Shown here one piece after another: positions 8,877-19,265 of a stretch of 64,000 bases of DNA (positions are counted from its first letter, which is position 1; each line of letters starts with the position of its first letter). This DNA is from Piscinibacter defluvii (GTDB lineage: Bacteria > Pseudomonadota > Gammaproteobacteria > Burkholderiales > Burkholderiaceae_C), in contig NZ_RCHJ01000016.1 of the NCBI RefSeq assembly GCF_004011805.1, forward strand, positions 62,001 to 126,000, read 5' to 3'. Below the pieces are notes generated by a model. It was not told the DNA's origin, ran no database searches, and was given only the letters and a program-made list of their open reading frames with translations. The translations under genes and the position numbers were made by a program.

Positions 8877-11165
8877 GTGGCAATCGATGCCGGTTCCTCC
8901 CGCTCCCCATCGTCTGCCGGCGGGGTGACCGGTCCCAACAGCAGCCTGGGCGGCGGCGACTCCCTTCTCGAATCGACCTTCGGCGAGCGGCTCGGCCTGT
9001 CCGCCGGCGTGTCGACGCGCTGGATGGGCTGGCGGCTGCGCATGCTGGTGGTCTCGGCGCTGATCGGCTGCGTCGGGCTGTTCCTGCTGACGCGCGAGAT
9101 GGCCTCGGTGCCGACCGTCGATGCGCAATGGCGCGCGGACGCGGCCGGCCGCATCGCGCTGGCGCGCAGCAACGACCCGCTGCTCGCGCCGCTGACCGGG
9201 CAGGTGCTCACCGGGCTGCGCGCCGGAACGCGCGAGGTGAGCCTGCCCGACGCGCTGCCGCTGCAGCGCTCGGCGCGCTGGCTGATCGACGACGGCGAGC
9301 GCACGCGGCTGCAGGGCCTGCACCGCCAGATCGACGCCGCGTTCGCCGAGCCGGCCGTGCGCTTCGTCTTCGCCGACGGCCGCGGCGTCGAACTGCACCC
9401 GATGCCGCGCGGTTTCGCCGGCCTGCCGGTCACCTACTGGGTGCTTTGCGCGGTGGCGCTGCTGCTGCACCTGGTGGCGATGGTGGTGCTGATGGCCAAG
9501 CCGAACGGGCGCAACCTGCTCTACGCGCTGATGTCGCTCGCCCAGGCCGGCAACCTGGTGTTCATCGCCGTCGAGTCGACGCTCGACCTGCGCCTGCCCG
9601 GGCTCTTCGCGCGCTTCGACATGCCGCTGCGCGTGGCCTTCGACCTGTTCACGGCGGCGGCGATCGTCAACGCGGCGTGTTTCCATCCGCGCCGGCTGCC
9701 CGGCGCCGGCGCCATGGCGCTGGCCGCCTGGATCATCGCTGCCCTGCTGGCGCTGCTGGTGGGCAGCGGCTCGATCGAGCGCGGCTGGTGGTGGACGCAG
9801 CTGGCCATCGTCGCCTACGGGCTGATGATGGTCTCGCTGATGAGCTGGTCCTACCAGGTCGAGCCGCACCCCTTCGCCACGGTGCTGCGGCGCTTCGGCA
9901 TCGTCACCATCGGCACCTGGCTGCTGCTGACCTTCTCGCTCGCCGCCGCGGTGCGCAACCCCGGCGTGCACCAGAACATCGCCTCGATCGGATCGATGAT
10001 CTGGTACGTCTTCTTCGCCTCGCTGCTGCTGCTGGTGCCCTTCCTGTCGCGCTCGCAGCAGATCATGCGCGAGTTCTCGCTGCTGGCGGCGGTCAGCACC
10101 GTGGCCACCTCGCTGGACCTGCTGTTCGTCGCGGTGTTCTCGCTCGGGCAGTTCGCCTCGCTGACGCTGTCGCTGTTCGTCTCGCTGGCGGTCTATTCCG
10201 GCGCGCGCCAGTGGATCCTCGACCAGCTGCTGGGCTCGAGCATGCTGACCACGGAGCGCATGTTCGAGCAGCTCTACCGCATCGCGCGCGAGGTCGAGGC
10301 GCATCCGGAGCGCACCGCGACGCTGCTGTCGCAGCTGCTGCGCGAGCTGTTCGAGCCGATGGAGGTGGTGCTGGTGGAGCGCTCCACCGCGCAGACGCGT
10401 GTGTCGGGCGACGGCTCGACGCTGATGATCCCGGTGCCGCGCCTGTCGGACAGCGAATCGCCCGGCGGCTCGATCGTGATCCGCTTCGCGCAGCGCGGGC
10501 GGCGCCTGTTCACCTCGGAGGACGTGCGCCTGACCGAGCGCATCGTCGAGCAGCTGCGCCGCGCGGTGGCCTTCGACAAGGCGGTCGAACAGGGCCGCAG
10601 CGAGGAACGCGCCCGCCTCGCGCAGGACCTGCACGACGACATCGGCGCCCGGCTGCTGACGCTGATGTACAAGGCCCAGTCGCCCGAGATGGAGGAGTAT
10701 GTCCGCCACACGCTACAGGACCTGAAGACGCTCACTCGCGGCCTGGCGGCGCCCAACCACCGCCTGTCGCACGCCGCGGCCGAGTGGAAGGCCGACCTGA
10801 CGCAGCGCCTGACGGCCGCGCATGTCGAGCTCGGCTGGTCCTTCGAGTTCGACCAGGACATCCTGCTGACCGTGGTGCAGTGGTCGGCGCTGACGCGCGT
10901 GCTGCGCGAGCTGGTGAGCAACGCCATCGCGCACGCGCACGCGACCCGGGTCGACGTGGCCTTCGAGCTGCACCATGACCGGCTCGACCTGCACGTCACC
11001 GACAACGGCACCGGCCGCAACCCGCGCGCGTGGTCGCACGGCCTCGGCCTGGGCGGGGTGCGCAAGCGCGTCAAGCAGCTCGGCGGCGAGGTCGAGTGGC
11101 GCGAGGTGTCGCCGCAGGGCATCGGCTGCCGGGTGACGATCCGCGACCTGTCCGCCCGCGGCTGA
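8877..11165 (+). CDS. Membrane sensor histidine kinase (HisKA_3 type)
   Basis: 762 residues starting at GTG. After a disordered N-terminus come one membrane helix (about residues 55-72), a periplasmic stretch of about 110 residues and then at least seven further hydrophobic segments (about 182-450), a layout like 7TM sensor kinases. The cytoplasmic part has a GAF-like linker, the HisKA_3 phosphorylation motif LAQDLHDDIGARL with His586, and a HATPase with ELVSNAIAHA, DNGTG and GLGLGGVRKRV. It phosphorylates the NarL-type regulator encoded 16 bp upstream. The signal sensed is unknown. The first in-frame ATG is about 48 codons downstream, just before the first helix; GTG is kept for spacing and length. 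Confidence 0.9.
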   Translation: MAIDAGSSRSPSSAGGVTGPNSSLGGGDSLLESTFGERLGLSAGVSTRWMGWRLRMLVVSALIGCVGLFLLTREMASVPTVDAQWRADAAGRIALARSNDPLLAPLTGQVLTGLRAGTREVSLPDALPLQRSARWLIDDGERTRLQGLHRQIDAAFAEPAVRFVFADGRGVELHPMPRGFAGLPVTYWVLCAVALLLHLVAMVVLMAKPNGRNLLYALMSLAQAGNLVFIAVESTLDLRLPGLFARFDMPLRVAFDLFTAAAIVNAACFHPRRLPGAGAMALAAWIIAALLALLVGSGSIERGWWWTQLAIVAYGLMMVSLMSWSYQVEPHPFATVLRRFGIVTIGTWLLLTFSLAAAVRNPGVHQNIASIGSMIWYVFFASLLLLVPFLSRSQQIMREFSLLAAVSTVATSLDLLFVAVFSLGQFASLTLSLFVSLAVYSGARQWILDQLLGSSMLTTERMFEQLYRIAREVEAHPERTATLLSQLLRELFEPMEVVLVERSTAQTRVSGDGSTLMIPVPRLSDSESPGGSIVIRFAQRGRRLFTSEDVRLTERIVEQLRRAVAFDKAVEQGRSEERARLAQDLHDDIGARLLTLMYKAQSPEMEEYVRHTLQDLKTLTRGLAAPNHRLSHAAAEWKADLTQRLTAAHVELGWSFEFDQDILLTVVQWSALTRVLRELVSNAIAHAHATRVDVAFELHHDRLDLHVTDNGTGRNPRAWSHGLGLGGVRKRVKQLGGEVEWREVSPQGIGCRVTIRDLSARG

Positions 11166-11226
11166 GCCGCTCCGTCCCGCAGGGCTTGCGCGATACTGCG
11201 CCCGACACGGCACGTGCGGAGGGCGA

Positions 11227-12120
11227 ATGGGTGCTGCGATCGGTGTGATCGGCCTGGGGGCGATGGGCCGCGGCATGGCCGCCTCGCTGCGGCGCGCCGG
11301 CTTCCAGGTGCACGTGCACGATGTGCGCGCCGAGGCGGCCGAGGCCTTTGCCGCCGAAGGCGGCACCGCCTGCGCCAGCCCGGCCGCGCTGGCCGCGGCC
11401 TGCGAGGTGATCGTCAGCGTGGTGGTCAATGCGGCGCAGACCGAGGACGTGCTGTTCGGCGCGCACGGTGCCGCAGCGGCGATGCGCCCCGGCAGCCTGT
11501 TCGTGATGTGCTCGACGGTCGACCCGAACTGGTCGGTGGCGCTCGAGGCGCGCCTGGCCGAGCGCGGCCTGCTCTACCTCGATGCACCGATCTCCGGCGG
11601 CGCCGCCAAGGCCGCCGCCGGCCAGATCACGATGATGACCGCCGGCCGCCCCGAGGCCTATGCCAAGGCGGGCGGCTCGCTCGAGGCGATGGCCGCGCAG
11701 GTCTACCGGCTCGGCGAGCGTGCCGGCAACGGCAGCAAGGTGAAGATCATCAACCAGCTGCTGGCCGGCGTGCACATCGCCGCCGCGGCCGAGGCGATGG
11801 CGCTCGGCCTGCGCGAGGGCGTGGACGCGGCCGCGCTGTACGAGGTGATCACGCACAGCGCCGGCAACAGCTGGATGTTCGAGAACCGCATGGCGCACGT
11901 GCTGGCGGGCGACTACACGCCGCTGTCGGCGGTGGACATCTTCGTCAAGGACCTGGGCCTCGTGCTCGACACCGCGCGCGCCACCAAGTTCCCGTTGCCG
12001 CTGGCCTCCACCGCGCACCAGATGTTCATGCAGGCCTCGACCGCCGGCCACGCGAAGGAGGACGACAGCGCGGTGATCAAGATCTTCCCCGGCATCACGC
12101 TGCCGGAGCGCAAGGCATGA
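11227..12120 (+). CDS. ltnD: NAD-dependent beta-hydroxyacid dehydrogenase (L-threonate dehydrogenase type)
   Basis: 297 residues of the 3-hydroxyisobutyrate dehydrogenase family. Rossmann motif GVIGLGAMGRGMA at the start, substrate signature DAPISGGAAKA near residue 119 and catalytic Lys in GNGSKVKIINQLL near 172. The neighbourhood narrows the function: a DUF1537 kinase (OtnK) and a class II aldolase (OtnC) follow with 4-bp overlaps, which is the known arrangement for catabolism of four-carbon sugar acids such as L-threonate or D-erythronate. It would make the 2-oxo-tetronate; the isomerase OtnI is not in the window. Stereospecificity is inferred, not seen. Confidence 0.86.
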   Translation: MGAAIGVIGLGAMGRGMAASLRRAGFQVHVHDVRAEAAEAFAAEGGTACASPAALAAACEVIVSVVVNAAQTEDVLFGAHGAAAAMRPGSLFVMCSTVDPNWSVALEARLAERGLLYLDAPISGGAAKAAAGQITMMTAGRPEAYAKAGGSLEAMAAQVYRLGERAGNGSKVKIINQLLAGVHIAAAAEAMALGLREGVDAAALYEVITHSAGNSWMFENRMAHVLAGDYTPLSAVDIFVKDLGLVLDTARATKFPLPLASTAHQMFMQASTAGHAKEDDSAVIKIFPGITLPERKA

Positions 12121-13403
12121 GCGGCGGCGCGCTGCTGGGCTGCATCGCCGACGACTTCACCGGCGCCACCGACCTGGCCAACAACCTGGTGCGCGAGGGC
12201 ATGCGCACGCTGCAGACCATCGGCGTGCCGGACGGCGGCCTGGACGAGCCGGCCGATGCGATCGTGGTCGCGCTCAAGTCGCGCACCATCCCGGCGTCCG
12301 ACGCGGTGGCGCAGTCGCTGCGGGCGCTGCGCTGGCTGCGCGAGCGCGGCGTCCGGCAGGTCTACTTCAAGGTGTGCTCGACCTTCGACTCGACGCCCCA
12401 GGGCAACATCGGCCCGGTCACCGATGCGCTGCTCGATGCGCTCGGCAGCGACTTCACCATCGCCTGCCCCGCCTTCCCGGCCAACCAGCGCAGCGTGTAC
12501 CGCGGCCACCTGTTCGTCGGCGACCTGCTGCTGTCCGACAGCGGCATGCGCCACCACCCGCTGACGCCGATGACCGACGCGAACCTCGTGCGCGTGCTGC
12601 AGGCCCAGACGCGCCGCCGCGTCGGCCTGGTGCCCTGGGAGGTGGTGGCGCGCGGTCCGGCGGCGATCCGCGAGCGCTTCGAGGCGCTGCGCGCGCAGGG
12701 CATCGGCATCGCGATCGTGGACGCCATCGCCGACGAGGACCTGCGCCGCATCGGCCCGGCACTCGACGGCATGCCGCTGGTGACAGCCGGCTCCGGCATC
12801 GCGATCGGCCTGCCGCAGAACTGGCGCGCGCGTGGCCTGCTCGGTGAGGCCGGTGCGGACACGCTGCCCGCCGCCGCGGGCGCGCGCGCCATCGTCTCGG
12901 GCAGCTGCTCGGTGGCGACCAATGCGCAGGTGCGCGACTTCCTCGCGCGTGGCGGCACGGCCTTCGCCGTCGACCCGCTGGCGCTCGCCCAGGGTCGCGA
13001 CCTGGCCGCCGAGGCACTCGCCGCGCTGCGCCCGCGCCTGGGCGAGCGGCCGGTGCTGGCCTACGCCACCGCCGAGCCGCAGCAGGTGCAGGCGGTGCAG
13101 CAGCAGCTCGGCGTCGAGCGCGCCGGTGCGCTGGTCGAGCAGGCCCTGGCGCGCATCGCCGCCGGGCTGGTGGAGTCCGGAGTGCGGCAGCTGATCGTCG
13201 CCGGGGGCGAGACCAGCGGCGCGGTGGTGCAGGCACTGGGCGTGCGCCAGCTCGCGATCGGCCCGCAGATCGACCCGGGCGTGCCCTGGACGGCCGCGCG
13301 CACGCCACGCGCCGGTGGCGACTGGCTGCACCTGGCCTTGAAGTCGGGCAACTTCGGCGGCACGGGCTTCTTCAGCGACGCGTTCGCGCGTCTAGCCCCA
13401 TGA
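12117..13403 (+). CDS. otnK: 3-oxo-tetronate kinase (DUF1537 family)
   Basis: 428 residues. The N-terminal DUF1537 signature CIADDFTGATDLANNLVREG and YFKVCSTFDSTPQGNIG carry the sugar-acid-binding residues; the C-terminal nucleotide-binding half has GSCSVATNAQ and VAGGETSGAVVQALG and ends LKSGNFGG. It phosphorylates 3-oxo-tetronate with ATP at C4, feeding the decarboxylase encoded next. ATG 12117 overlaps the dehydrogenase stop (ATGA) and its own end overlaps otnC the same way, so the three genes form a tight operon. Assignment to the Otn pathway rests on family plus neighbours. Confidence 0.88.
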   Translation: MSGGALLGCIADDFTGATDLANNLVREGMRTLQTIGVPDGGLDEPADAIVVALKSRTIPASDAVAQSLRALRWLRERGVRQVYFKVCSTFDSTPQGNIGPVTDALLDALGSDFTIACPAFPANQRSVYRGHLFVGDLLLSDSGMRHHPLTPMTDANLVRVLQAQTRRRVGLVPWEVVARGPAAIRERFEALRAQGIGIAIVDAIADEDLRRIGPALDGMPLVTAGSGIAIGLPQNWRARGLLGEAGADTLPAAAGARAIVSGSCSVATNAQVRDFLARGGTAFAVDPLALAQGRDLAAEALAALRPRLGERPVLAYATAEPQQVQAVQQQLGVERAGALVEQALARIAAGLVESGVRQLIVAGGETSGAVVQALGVRQLAIGPQIDPGVPWTAARTPRAGGDWLHLALKSGNFGGTGFFSDAFARLAP

Positions 13404-14050
13404 GCGACGCCGCGCTGCGCGAAGCGATCTGCCGCATCGGTACCTCGCTGCACGCGCGCGGCTACGCGCACGCGACCGCCGGCAACATCAGCGCGCGCCA
13501 TGGCGACGGCTTCCTGATCACGCCCACGGATGCCTGCCTCGGCACGCTGCAGCCCGAACGCCTGGCGGCGGTGAATGCGCTGGGCGTGCAGACCGGCGGC
13601 GATCGGGCCTCGAAGACACTCGCGCTGCACCGGCGCATCTACGCCGCCGACCCGCAGGCCCGCTGCGTGATCCACACCCATGCGACGCACCTGGTCGCGT
13701 TGACGCTCTCGGGCGTCTGGCAGCCGGACGACATCGTGCCGCCGATCACGCCGTACTACGTGATGAAGGTCGGCCACGTGCCGCTCGTGCCCTACCACCG
13801 ACCCGGCGACCCGGCGGCGGCCGAACTGGTGGCCGCACGCATCGACACGATGCGCGCCCGCGGCACGCCGATCCGTGCCGTGATGCTGGAGCGGCTCGGG
13901 CCGGTGGTCTGGCACACGAGCCCGGAGGCCGCCAGCGCGGTGCTGGAGGAACTCGAGGAGACGGCGCGCCTGTGGCTGATGACACGCGCCACGCCGCTGA
14001 CGGACGTGCAGATCGAGGAACTGCGCCGGCACTTCGGCGCCGCTTGGTGA
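13400..14050 (+). CDS. otnC: 3-oxo-tetronate 4-phosphate decarboxylase (class II aldolase family)
   Basis: 216 residues of the AraD/FucA family. The metal site is visible as IHTHATH (about residue 92) with a later His, and the N-terminal signature TAGNISAR and FLITPTD is intact. In the Otn pathway it decarboxylates 3-oxo-tetronate 4-phosphate to dihydroxyacetone phosphate and CO2, linking four-carbon acids to glycolysis. One odd point is a conserved-looking ERLGPVVW where relatives usually have a glycine-rich ENHG/RNHG loop, so the active site may be adapted. Last gene of the operon. Confidence 0.86.
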   Translation: MSDAALREAICRIGTSLHARGYAHATAGNISARHGDGFLITPTDACLGTLQPERLAAVNALGVQTGGDRASKTLALHRRIYAADPQARCVIHTHATHLVALTLSGVWQPDDIVPPITPYYVMKVGHVPLVPYHRPGDPAAAELVAARIDTMRARGTPIRAVMLERLGPVVWHTSPEAASAVLEELEETARLWLMTRATPLTDVQIEELRRHFGAAW

Positions 14051-14139
14051 GCGGGCGACAGCAAGGACTCCGGGCTTGACCTTGACGCGATGGGAACGCG
14101 AAGACTCGCGCCGCAACCCCCATCGCACGGAGCGACGAC

Positions 14140-14538
14140 ATGAACCCGACGACCCACGCACGCTCGCGGCCCTTCGGCATCGGCACGCGCACCGAGATCC
14201 GGCTCGACGCGCATCGCCTGCTGACGCTGTCGCTGCGCGCCGGCGACCTGCTGCGCAGCGACGGCGGCCTCGTCTGGGCCACCATCGACGGCCAGGCCGA
14301 CGACATCGTGCTCGAGCACGGCGACGTGCACGTGGTCGTGCGCGACGGCGAGATGCGCGTGTCGGGCTTCGGGCCGGCGCGGCTGGAGGTCTACGGGAAC
14401 GGGCCGCTGCGGTTCGAGTGGCCACGGCGCAGCCCGATGCTCGCCGCGCTGGCGTCGGCCTGGGGCGCCTTGGCTGCCGGCCTGGGCCGCGCCGGCACGG
14501 CCGCCCGCGAACGGGGCGCCCCGGCTCACGCGGCCTGA
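14140..14538 (+). CDS. DUF2917 domain protein
   Basis: 132 residues of a small uncharacterised family common in Burkholderiales. It shows the family pattern of a short beta-rich domain: [21 protein letters not shown] with a later [14 protein letters not shown] (residues about 30-70). The C-terminal 40 residues are Ala/Arg-rich. There is no signal peptide or membrane segment, and the function is unknown. Its 89-bp upstream gap contains TTGACC at 14076 but no fitting -10 or dyad. It ends 13 bp inside the end of convergent cusA (overlap 14526-14538), so the two 3' ends overlap. Confidence 0.72.
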   Translation: MNPTTHARSRPFGIGTRTEIRLDAHRLLTLSLRAGDLLRSDGGLVWATIDGQADDIVLEHGDVHVVVRDGEMRVSGFGPARLEVYGNGPLRFEWPRRSPMLAALASAWGALAAGLGRAGTAARERGAPAHAA

Positions 14539-17500
14539 GCCTCGACGGGCCTGCCGGAGCCGCCCGGCACGGGCGCTCCCCCGCCGCGCCGCAGCAGCGC
14601 GAACACGGCGGGCACCACGAACAGCGACAGCAGCGGCGCGGTGATCATCCCGCCCAGCATCGGCGCGGCAATGCGGCTCATCACCTCCGAGCCCGTGCCG
14701 CTGCCCCAGACGATGGGCACCAGGCCGGCCAGGATCACCGCCACCGTCATCGCCTTCGGCCGCACGCGCAGCACGGCCCCTTCTCGGATCGCGTCGTGCA
14801 CCACGCCCGTCGAGGCCGACGCGCCGCCATCCAGCCGCGCCTGCAGCGCCTGCTTCAGGTACAGCAGCATCACCACGCCGAACTCGGCCGCCACGCCGGC
14901 CAGCGCGATGAAGCCGACGCCGGTGGCGATCGACAGGTGGTAGCCCATCGCCCACAGGAACCACACGCCGCCGGTCAGCGCAAAGGGCAGCGTGGCCATG
15001 ATCAGCACGGCCTCGTCGACACGCCGGAAGGTCAGGTAGAGCAGCACGAAGATGATCATCAGCGTGGCCGGCACGACGATCTTCAGCCGCGCGTTGGCGC
15101 GCTCCAGGTACTCGAACTGCCCCGAGTAGGCGATGCTGACGCCGGGTGCGAGCGTCACCTCGCGGGCCACGGCGGCGCGCAGGTCGGCCGCCACCGAGGC
15201 CAGGTCGCGGCCGCGCACGTCGACATAGACCCAGCCCGAGGGCCGTGCGTTCTCGCTCTTGAGCATCGGCGGGCCGTCGCTCACCTGCACGGTGGCCAGC
15301 GTGCCGAGCGTGATCTGCTGGCCCATCGGCGTGAGGAGCGGCAGCGCCGCCAGCCGCTCGGGCGTGTCGCGCCACTCGCGCGGGTAGCGCAGATTGACCG
15401 GGAAGCGCGCCAGGCCCTCCACCGTCTCGGCCACGTTCTCGCCGCCGATGGCACCGCTCACCACCGCCTGCACGTCGGCGATGTTCATGCCGTAGCGGGC
15501 CGCGGCGGCGCGGTCGATGCGCATATCGACGTAGCGTCCGCCGGTCAGCCGCTCGGCCAGCGCCGACGACACGCCCGGGACGGTCTTCGCGACCCGCTCC
15601 ACGCCCTGCGCGATGGCGTCGATGGTGGCGAGGTCGCTGCCCGTCACCTTCACGCCGATCGGGCTCTTGATGCCGGTGGCCAGCATGTCGATGCGGTTGC
15701 GGATCGGCGGGATCCAGATGTTGGCCAGCCCCGGCACCTTCACCGCGGCGTCGAGTTCCTCGACCAGCTTCTCGGGTGTCATGCCGGGCCGCCACTGCTC
15801 GCGGGCTTTCAGCTTGACCGTGGTCTCGAACATCTCCAGCGGCGCCGGGTCGGTGGCCGTCTCCGCCCGCCCGGCCTTGCCGAACACATGCTCGACCTCG
15901 GGCACGGTCCGGATCATGCGGTTGGTGATCTGCAGCAGCTCGGCGGCCTTCTGCGCCGACAGGCCCGGCAGCGCCGAGGGCATGTAGAGCAGGTCGCCCT
16001 CGTCCAGGCGCGGCAGGAACTCGCCGCCCAGCCGCGCCAGCGGCCAGACCGTGCTCGCGGCGAGCACGACGGCGATCGCCAGCGTCGCCTTCGGCCAGCG
16101 CAGCACCCACTCCAGCGCGGGCCGGTAGACCGCGATCAGACCGCGCGTGATGGGGTTCTTCCGCTCGTCGGGGATGCGGCCGCGGATCCAGGCGCCCATC
16201 AGCACCGGGATCAGCGTCACCGAAAGCGCCGCGGCGGCCGCCATCGCATAGGTCTTGGTGAAGGCCAGCGGGCCGAACAGGCGACCTTCCTGCGCCTCCA
16301 GCGTGAACACCGGGATGAAGCTCAGCGTGATGATCAGCAGCGAGAAGAACAGCGCCGGGCCGACCTCCTCGGCCGCGTCGGTGACCACCTTCCAGCGCGC
16401 CTCCCCGGCCAGCGCCGCGCCCGGGTGGGCATGCTGCCAGGCCTCCAGCTTCTTGTGCGCGTTCTCGATCATCACCACCGCCGCATCGACCATCGCGCCA
16501 ATGGCGATCGCGATGCCGCCCAGCGACATGATGTTCGCGTTGATGCCCTGCCAGCGCATGATCAGGAAGGCGGTCATCACGCCCAGCGGCAAGGCGATGA
16601 TGGCCACCAGCGCCGAGCGCACATGCCACAGGAAGACCGCGCACACCGCCGCGACGACGATGAACTCCTCGAGCAGCTTGGCCGCGAGGTTGTCGATCGC
16701 CCGTTCGATCAGCGCGCTGCGGTCGTAGGTGGTGACCACCTCCACGCCGGGCGGCAGGCTGCCCTGCAGCTCGGCCAGCCTGGCCTTCACGGCGGCGATG
16801 CTGCGCTGCGGGTTCTCGCCCGAGCGCAGCACCACCACGCCGCCGGTCACCTCACCCTGCCCGTCCAGTTCGGCGATGCCGCGGCGCATCTCCGGGCCGA
16901 CCTGCACCGTCGCCACGTCGCCCAGCCTCACCGGCACGCCGCCGCGCGCGGCCAGCGGCACGGCACGGAAGTCGTCCAGCGTCTTCAGGTAGCCGCTGGC
17001 GCGCACCATGTACTCGGCCTCGGCCAGCTCCAGCACCGAGCCGCCGGCCTCCTGGTTGCCGGCCATCAGCGCCTCGCGCACCTGCGCGTGCGTGACGCCG
17101 TAGGCGGCGAGCCGGAGCGGATCCAGCACCACCTGGTACTGGCGGTTCATGCCGCCCACCGTGGCCACCTCGGCCACGCCCGGCAGGCTCTTCAGCTCGT
17201 ACTTGAGGAACCAGTCCTGCAGCGCCCGCAGCTGCGACAGGTCGTTGCGCCCCGAGCGATCCACCAGCGCGTACTGGAAGATCCAGCCCACGCCGGTGGC
17301 GTCCGGCCCGAGCGACGACCTCGCGCCGGCCGGCAGCCGCCCCTGCACCTGGTTCAGGTATTCGAGCACGCGCGAGCGCGCCCAGTACAGGTCGGTGCCG
17401 TCATCGAACAGGATGTAGACGAAGCTGTCGCCGAAGAACGAGAAGCCGCGCACCGTCTTCGCGCCGGGCACCGACAGCATGGTCGTCGCCAGCGGGTAGG

Positions 17501-17696
17501 TGACCTGGTTCTCGACGATCTGCGGCGCCTGCCCGGGCAGCGTGGTGCGGATGATGACCTGCACGTCCGAGAGGTCCGGCAGCGCGTCGACCGGCGTCGT
17601 GCGCAAGCCCCACAGGCCTGCGGCGGCGAGGAGGATCGTGCCCAGCACCACCAGGAAGCGGTTGGCCACCGACCAGCGGATCAGTGCGGCGATCAT
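14526..17696 (-). CDS. cusA: CusA/CzcA-type heavy-metal RND efflux pump
   Basis: 1056 residues, inner-membrane proton-driven pump of the HME-RND class. N-terminal TM1 (about 12-30) followed by [15 protein letters not shown], a family signature; the segment [14 protein letters not shown] and Met residues in the porter loops resemble the Cu(I)/Ag(I) CusA branch rather than zinc/cobalt CzcA. TM4 carries the acidic proton-relay region ([17 protein letters not shown]). Start ATG 17696 overlaps the adaptor stop by 4 bp. With the adaptor and outer-membrane factor encoded upstream it forms a tripartite pump moving Cu(I) from periplasm to outside. The 3' end overlaps the convergent DUF2917 gene by 13 bp. 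Confidence 0.93.
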   Translation of the reverse strand: MIAALIRWSVANRFLVVLGTILLAAAGLWGLRTTPVDALPDLSDVQVIIRTTLPGQAPQIVENQVTYPLATTMLSVPGAKTVRGFSFFGDSFVYILFDDGTDLYWARSRVLEYLNQVQGRLPAGARSSLGPDATGVGWIFQYALVDRSGRNDLSQLRALQDWFLKYELKSLPGVAEVATVGGMNRQYQVVLDPLRLAAYGVTHAQVREALMAGNQEAGGSVLELAEAEYMVRASGYLKTLDDFRAVPLAARGGVPVRLGDVATVQVGPEMRRGIAELDGQGEVTGGVVVLRSGENPQRSIAAVKARLAELQGSLPPGVEVVTTYDRSALIERAIDNLAAKLLEEFIVVAAVCAVFLWHVRSALVAIIALPLGVMTAFLIMRWQGINANIMSLGGIAIAIGAMVDAAVVMIENAHKKLEAWQHAHPGAALAGEARWKVVTDAAEEVGPALFFSLLIITLSFIPVFTLEAQEGRLFGPLAFTKTYAMAAAAALSVTLIPVLMGAWIRGRIPDERKNPITRGLIAVYRPALEWVLRWPKATLAIAVVLAASTVWPLARLGGEFLPRLDEGDLLYMPSALPGLSAQKAAELLQITNRMIRTVPEVEHVFGKAGRAETATDPAPLEMFETTVKLKAREQWRPGMTPEKLVEELDAAVKVPGLANIWIPPIRNRIDMLATGIKSPIGVKVTGSDLATIDAIAQGVERVAKTVPGVSSALAERLTGGRYVDMRIDRAAAARYGMNIADVQAVVSGAIGGENVAETVEGLARFPVNLRYPREWRDTPERLAALPLLTPMGQQITLGTLATVQVSDGPPMLKSENARPSGWVYVDVRGRDLASVAADLRAAVAREVTLAPGVSIAYSGQFEYLERANARLKIVVPATLMIIFVLLYLTFRRVDEAVLIMATLPFALTGGVWFLWAMGYHLSIATGVGFIALAGVAAEFGVVMLLYLKQALQARLDGGASASTGVVHDAIREGAVLRVRPKAMTVAVILAGLVPIVWGSGTGSEVMSRIAAPMLGGMITAPLLSLFVVPAVFALLRRGGGAPVPGGSGRPVEAQAA

Positions 17697-19261
17697 CGCG
17701 ATGCTCCCGTGGCGCCGTGGCCGGCGTGCGGGCCGGCCGCCGCGGCTTCGCGCTCGATGGTGGTGACGACATGCTCGTCGCCCTGGCGGCGGAAGCGGAA
17801 GCGGACCGCGTCGCCGGCCTTCAGCCCGCGCGCCAGGTCCGGCCGCGCGAGCTGGAACGGCATCGTCATCGCCGGCCACTTCAGCGCCGGGACGGCCTCG
17901 TGCTCCAGCGTGATCGAGGCCCCGTCGGTGTCGACGACCCGGCCGCGCGTGTCGAACTCGGCCGCGGCCGCTTGCACCGCGACCCCCGCCGCCGCGCCGG
18001 AGGCGGCGATCGACGGCGACTGCGCCTGCGTGGTCAGCCCCTGCAGGCTGGCCTCGGAGTCGATCAGGAACTGGCCCGAGGCCACCACCTGCTGCCCGGC
18101 GGCCAGTCCCCGCAGCACAGCCACCCGGCCGTCGACTTCCGGCCCGAGATCCACTTCCACGGGCCGGTAGCGGCCTGCCGCCTCCACCACGTAGACGAGC
18201 GCGCGGCGCCCCGTGCGGATCACCGCCTCGCCCGGCACGCTGACCTGCTCCTTGCCCTGCCCTGCGCCGAGCAGGCGCACCTGGGCGAACATCCCGGCAC
18301 GCAGACGGCCGGCGGGGTTCGGCACCTCGACGCGCACGCGCAGCGTGCGGCTATCGCGGCTGGCCTCGGGCAGGATCGCGGCCACCTTGCCGCGCAGCAC
18401 CTCGCCGGGGAACGCCGCCAGCCGCAGCTCGGCGCGCTGGCCCGTGGCCACCGCGGCGGCCAGCGCCTCCGGGACGGCCGCCTCGACCCACACCGTCGAC
18501 AGGCCGTTGATGCGCGCCAGCGTCGTGCCGGCGGCCACGGTCATGCCCCGGCGCACCATCAGCTCGGCGATCAGCCCGCCGCTCGGCGCGGTGATCGTCG
18601 TCACGGCCTGCGGCTGCGCGCTGGCGTCGACCCGTTCGACGAGGCTCGCCGGCATGCCCAGCAGCGTCAGGCGCGCGCGGGCCGCCTGGGCCAGCGCCGC
18701 GTCGCCGGTGGCACGCACCGCGAGGTACTCGCGCTGCGCGGCCAGCCAGTCCGGGTGCAGCACGTCGGCCAGCGGCGCACCGGCCGCGATCACGTCGCCC
18801 GGCGCACGGGCATGGACACGCTCGACGAAGCCGTTGGCGCGCGCCTGCACGATGCTGACGTCGCGCTCGTCGAGCCCGACCGTGCCGACCACGTCCACCG
18901 CCGGCTGCAGCACGCGGGACTCGGCCGTGGCCACGCGCAGGCCGAGCGACTGCACGGCCTGCGGCGACACCGCCACTGCCGTGCCGGCGTCGGCGCCGGC
19001 CTCGTCGGCATAACGCGGCACCAGCTGCATCTCCATGAAGGGCGACTTGCCGGGCTTGTCGAAGCGCTGCGTCGGCACCATCGGGTCGTACCAGTACAGC
19101 ACCCGGCGCTCGGGCGCGCTGGCGGCGCCGGGCGCCGCCGATGGCGCGCCACCGGCGGGGCCGGCGCCCGACAGCCACTGCGACAGCGCCCAGCCGGCGC
19201 CCAGGCCCACCAGCAGCATCGCTGCTGCGCTCACCAGCGTCTTGTTGGAACGGGCATTCAT
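17693..19261 (-). CDS. cusB: CusB-type periplasmic adaptor with fused CusF domain
   Basis: 522 residues. N-terminal signal anchor (about 8-26), a heavy-metal-binding motif [20 protein letters not shown] with a downstream MEMQLVP (about 57-84), then barrel-sandwich and beta-barrel adaptor domains ([21 protein letters not shown] onward). Residues about 435-500 form a CusF-type domain with all four Cu(I) ligands of E. coli CusF: His454, Trp462, Met465 and Met467 ([14 protein letters not shown]). In E. coli CusF is a separate chaperone, so here metal delivery is built into the adaptor. It ends in a His-containing tail (PHAGHGA). Middle gene of cusCBA. Confidence 0.93.
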   Translation of the reverse strand: MNARSNKTLVSAAAMLLVGLGAGWALSQWLSGAGPAGGAPSAAPGAASAPERRVLYWYDPMVPTQRFDKPGKSPFMEMQLVPRYADEAGADAGTAVAVSPQAVQSLGLRVATAESRVLQPAVDVVGTVGLDERDVSIVQARANGFVERVHARAPGDVIAAGAPLADVLHPDWLAAQREYLAVRATGDAALAQAARARLTLLGMPASLVERVDASAQPQAVTTITAPSGGLIAELMVRRGMTVAAGTTLARINGLSTVWVEAAVPEALAAAVATGQRAELRLAAFPGEVLRGKVAAILPEASRDSRTLRVRVEVPNPAGRLRAGMFAQVRLLGAGQGKEQVSVPGEAVIRTGRRALVYVVEAAGRYRPVEVDLGPEVDGRVAVLRGLAAGQQVVASGQFLIDSEASLQGLTTQAQSPSIAASGAAAGVAVQAAAAEFDTRGRVVDTDGASITLEHEAVPALKWPAMTMPFQLARPDLARGLKAGDAVRFRFRRQGDEHVVTTIEREAAAAGPHAGHGATGASR

Positions 19262-19265
19262 CGTC

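Noticed and set aside
8093-9433. A 446-codon open frame on the minus strand opposite the response regulator and kinase
   Set aside because: Shadow of the plus-strand genes; Arg/Ser/Ala-rich, no domain and no ribosome binding site.
14076-14081. TTGACC upstream of the DUF2917 gene as a fifth CueR site
   Set aside because: No AAGG half-site at N11 and no -10 after 19 bp (AAGACT-like at best); the sequence continues TTGACGCGATGGG.
14076-18170. A 1364-codon open frame on the plus strand, opposite cusA and cusB
   Set aside because: It is antisense to two clearly recognised genes, has an Arg/His/Gln-rich composition and no domain; long chance frames are expected in DNA this GC-rich.
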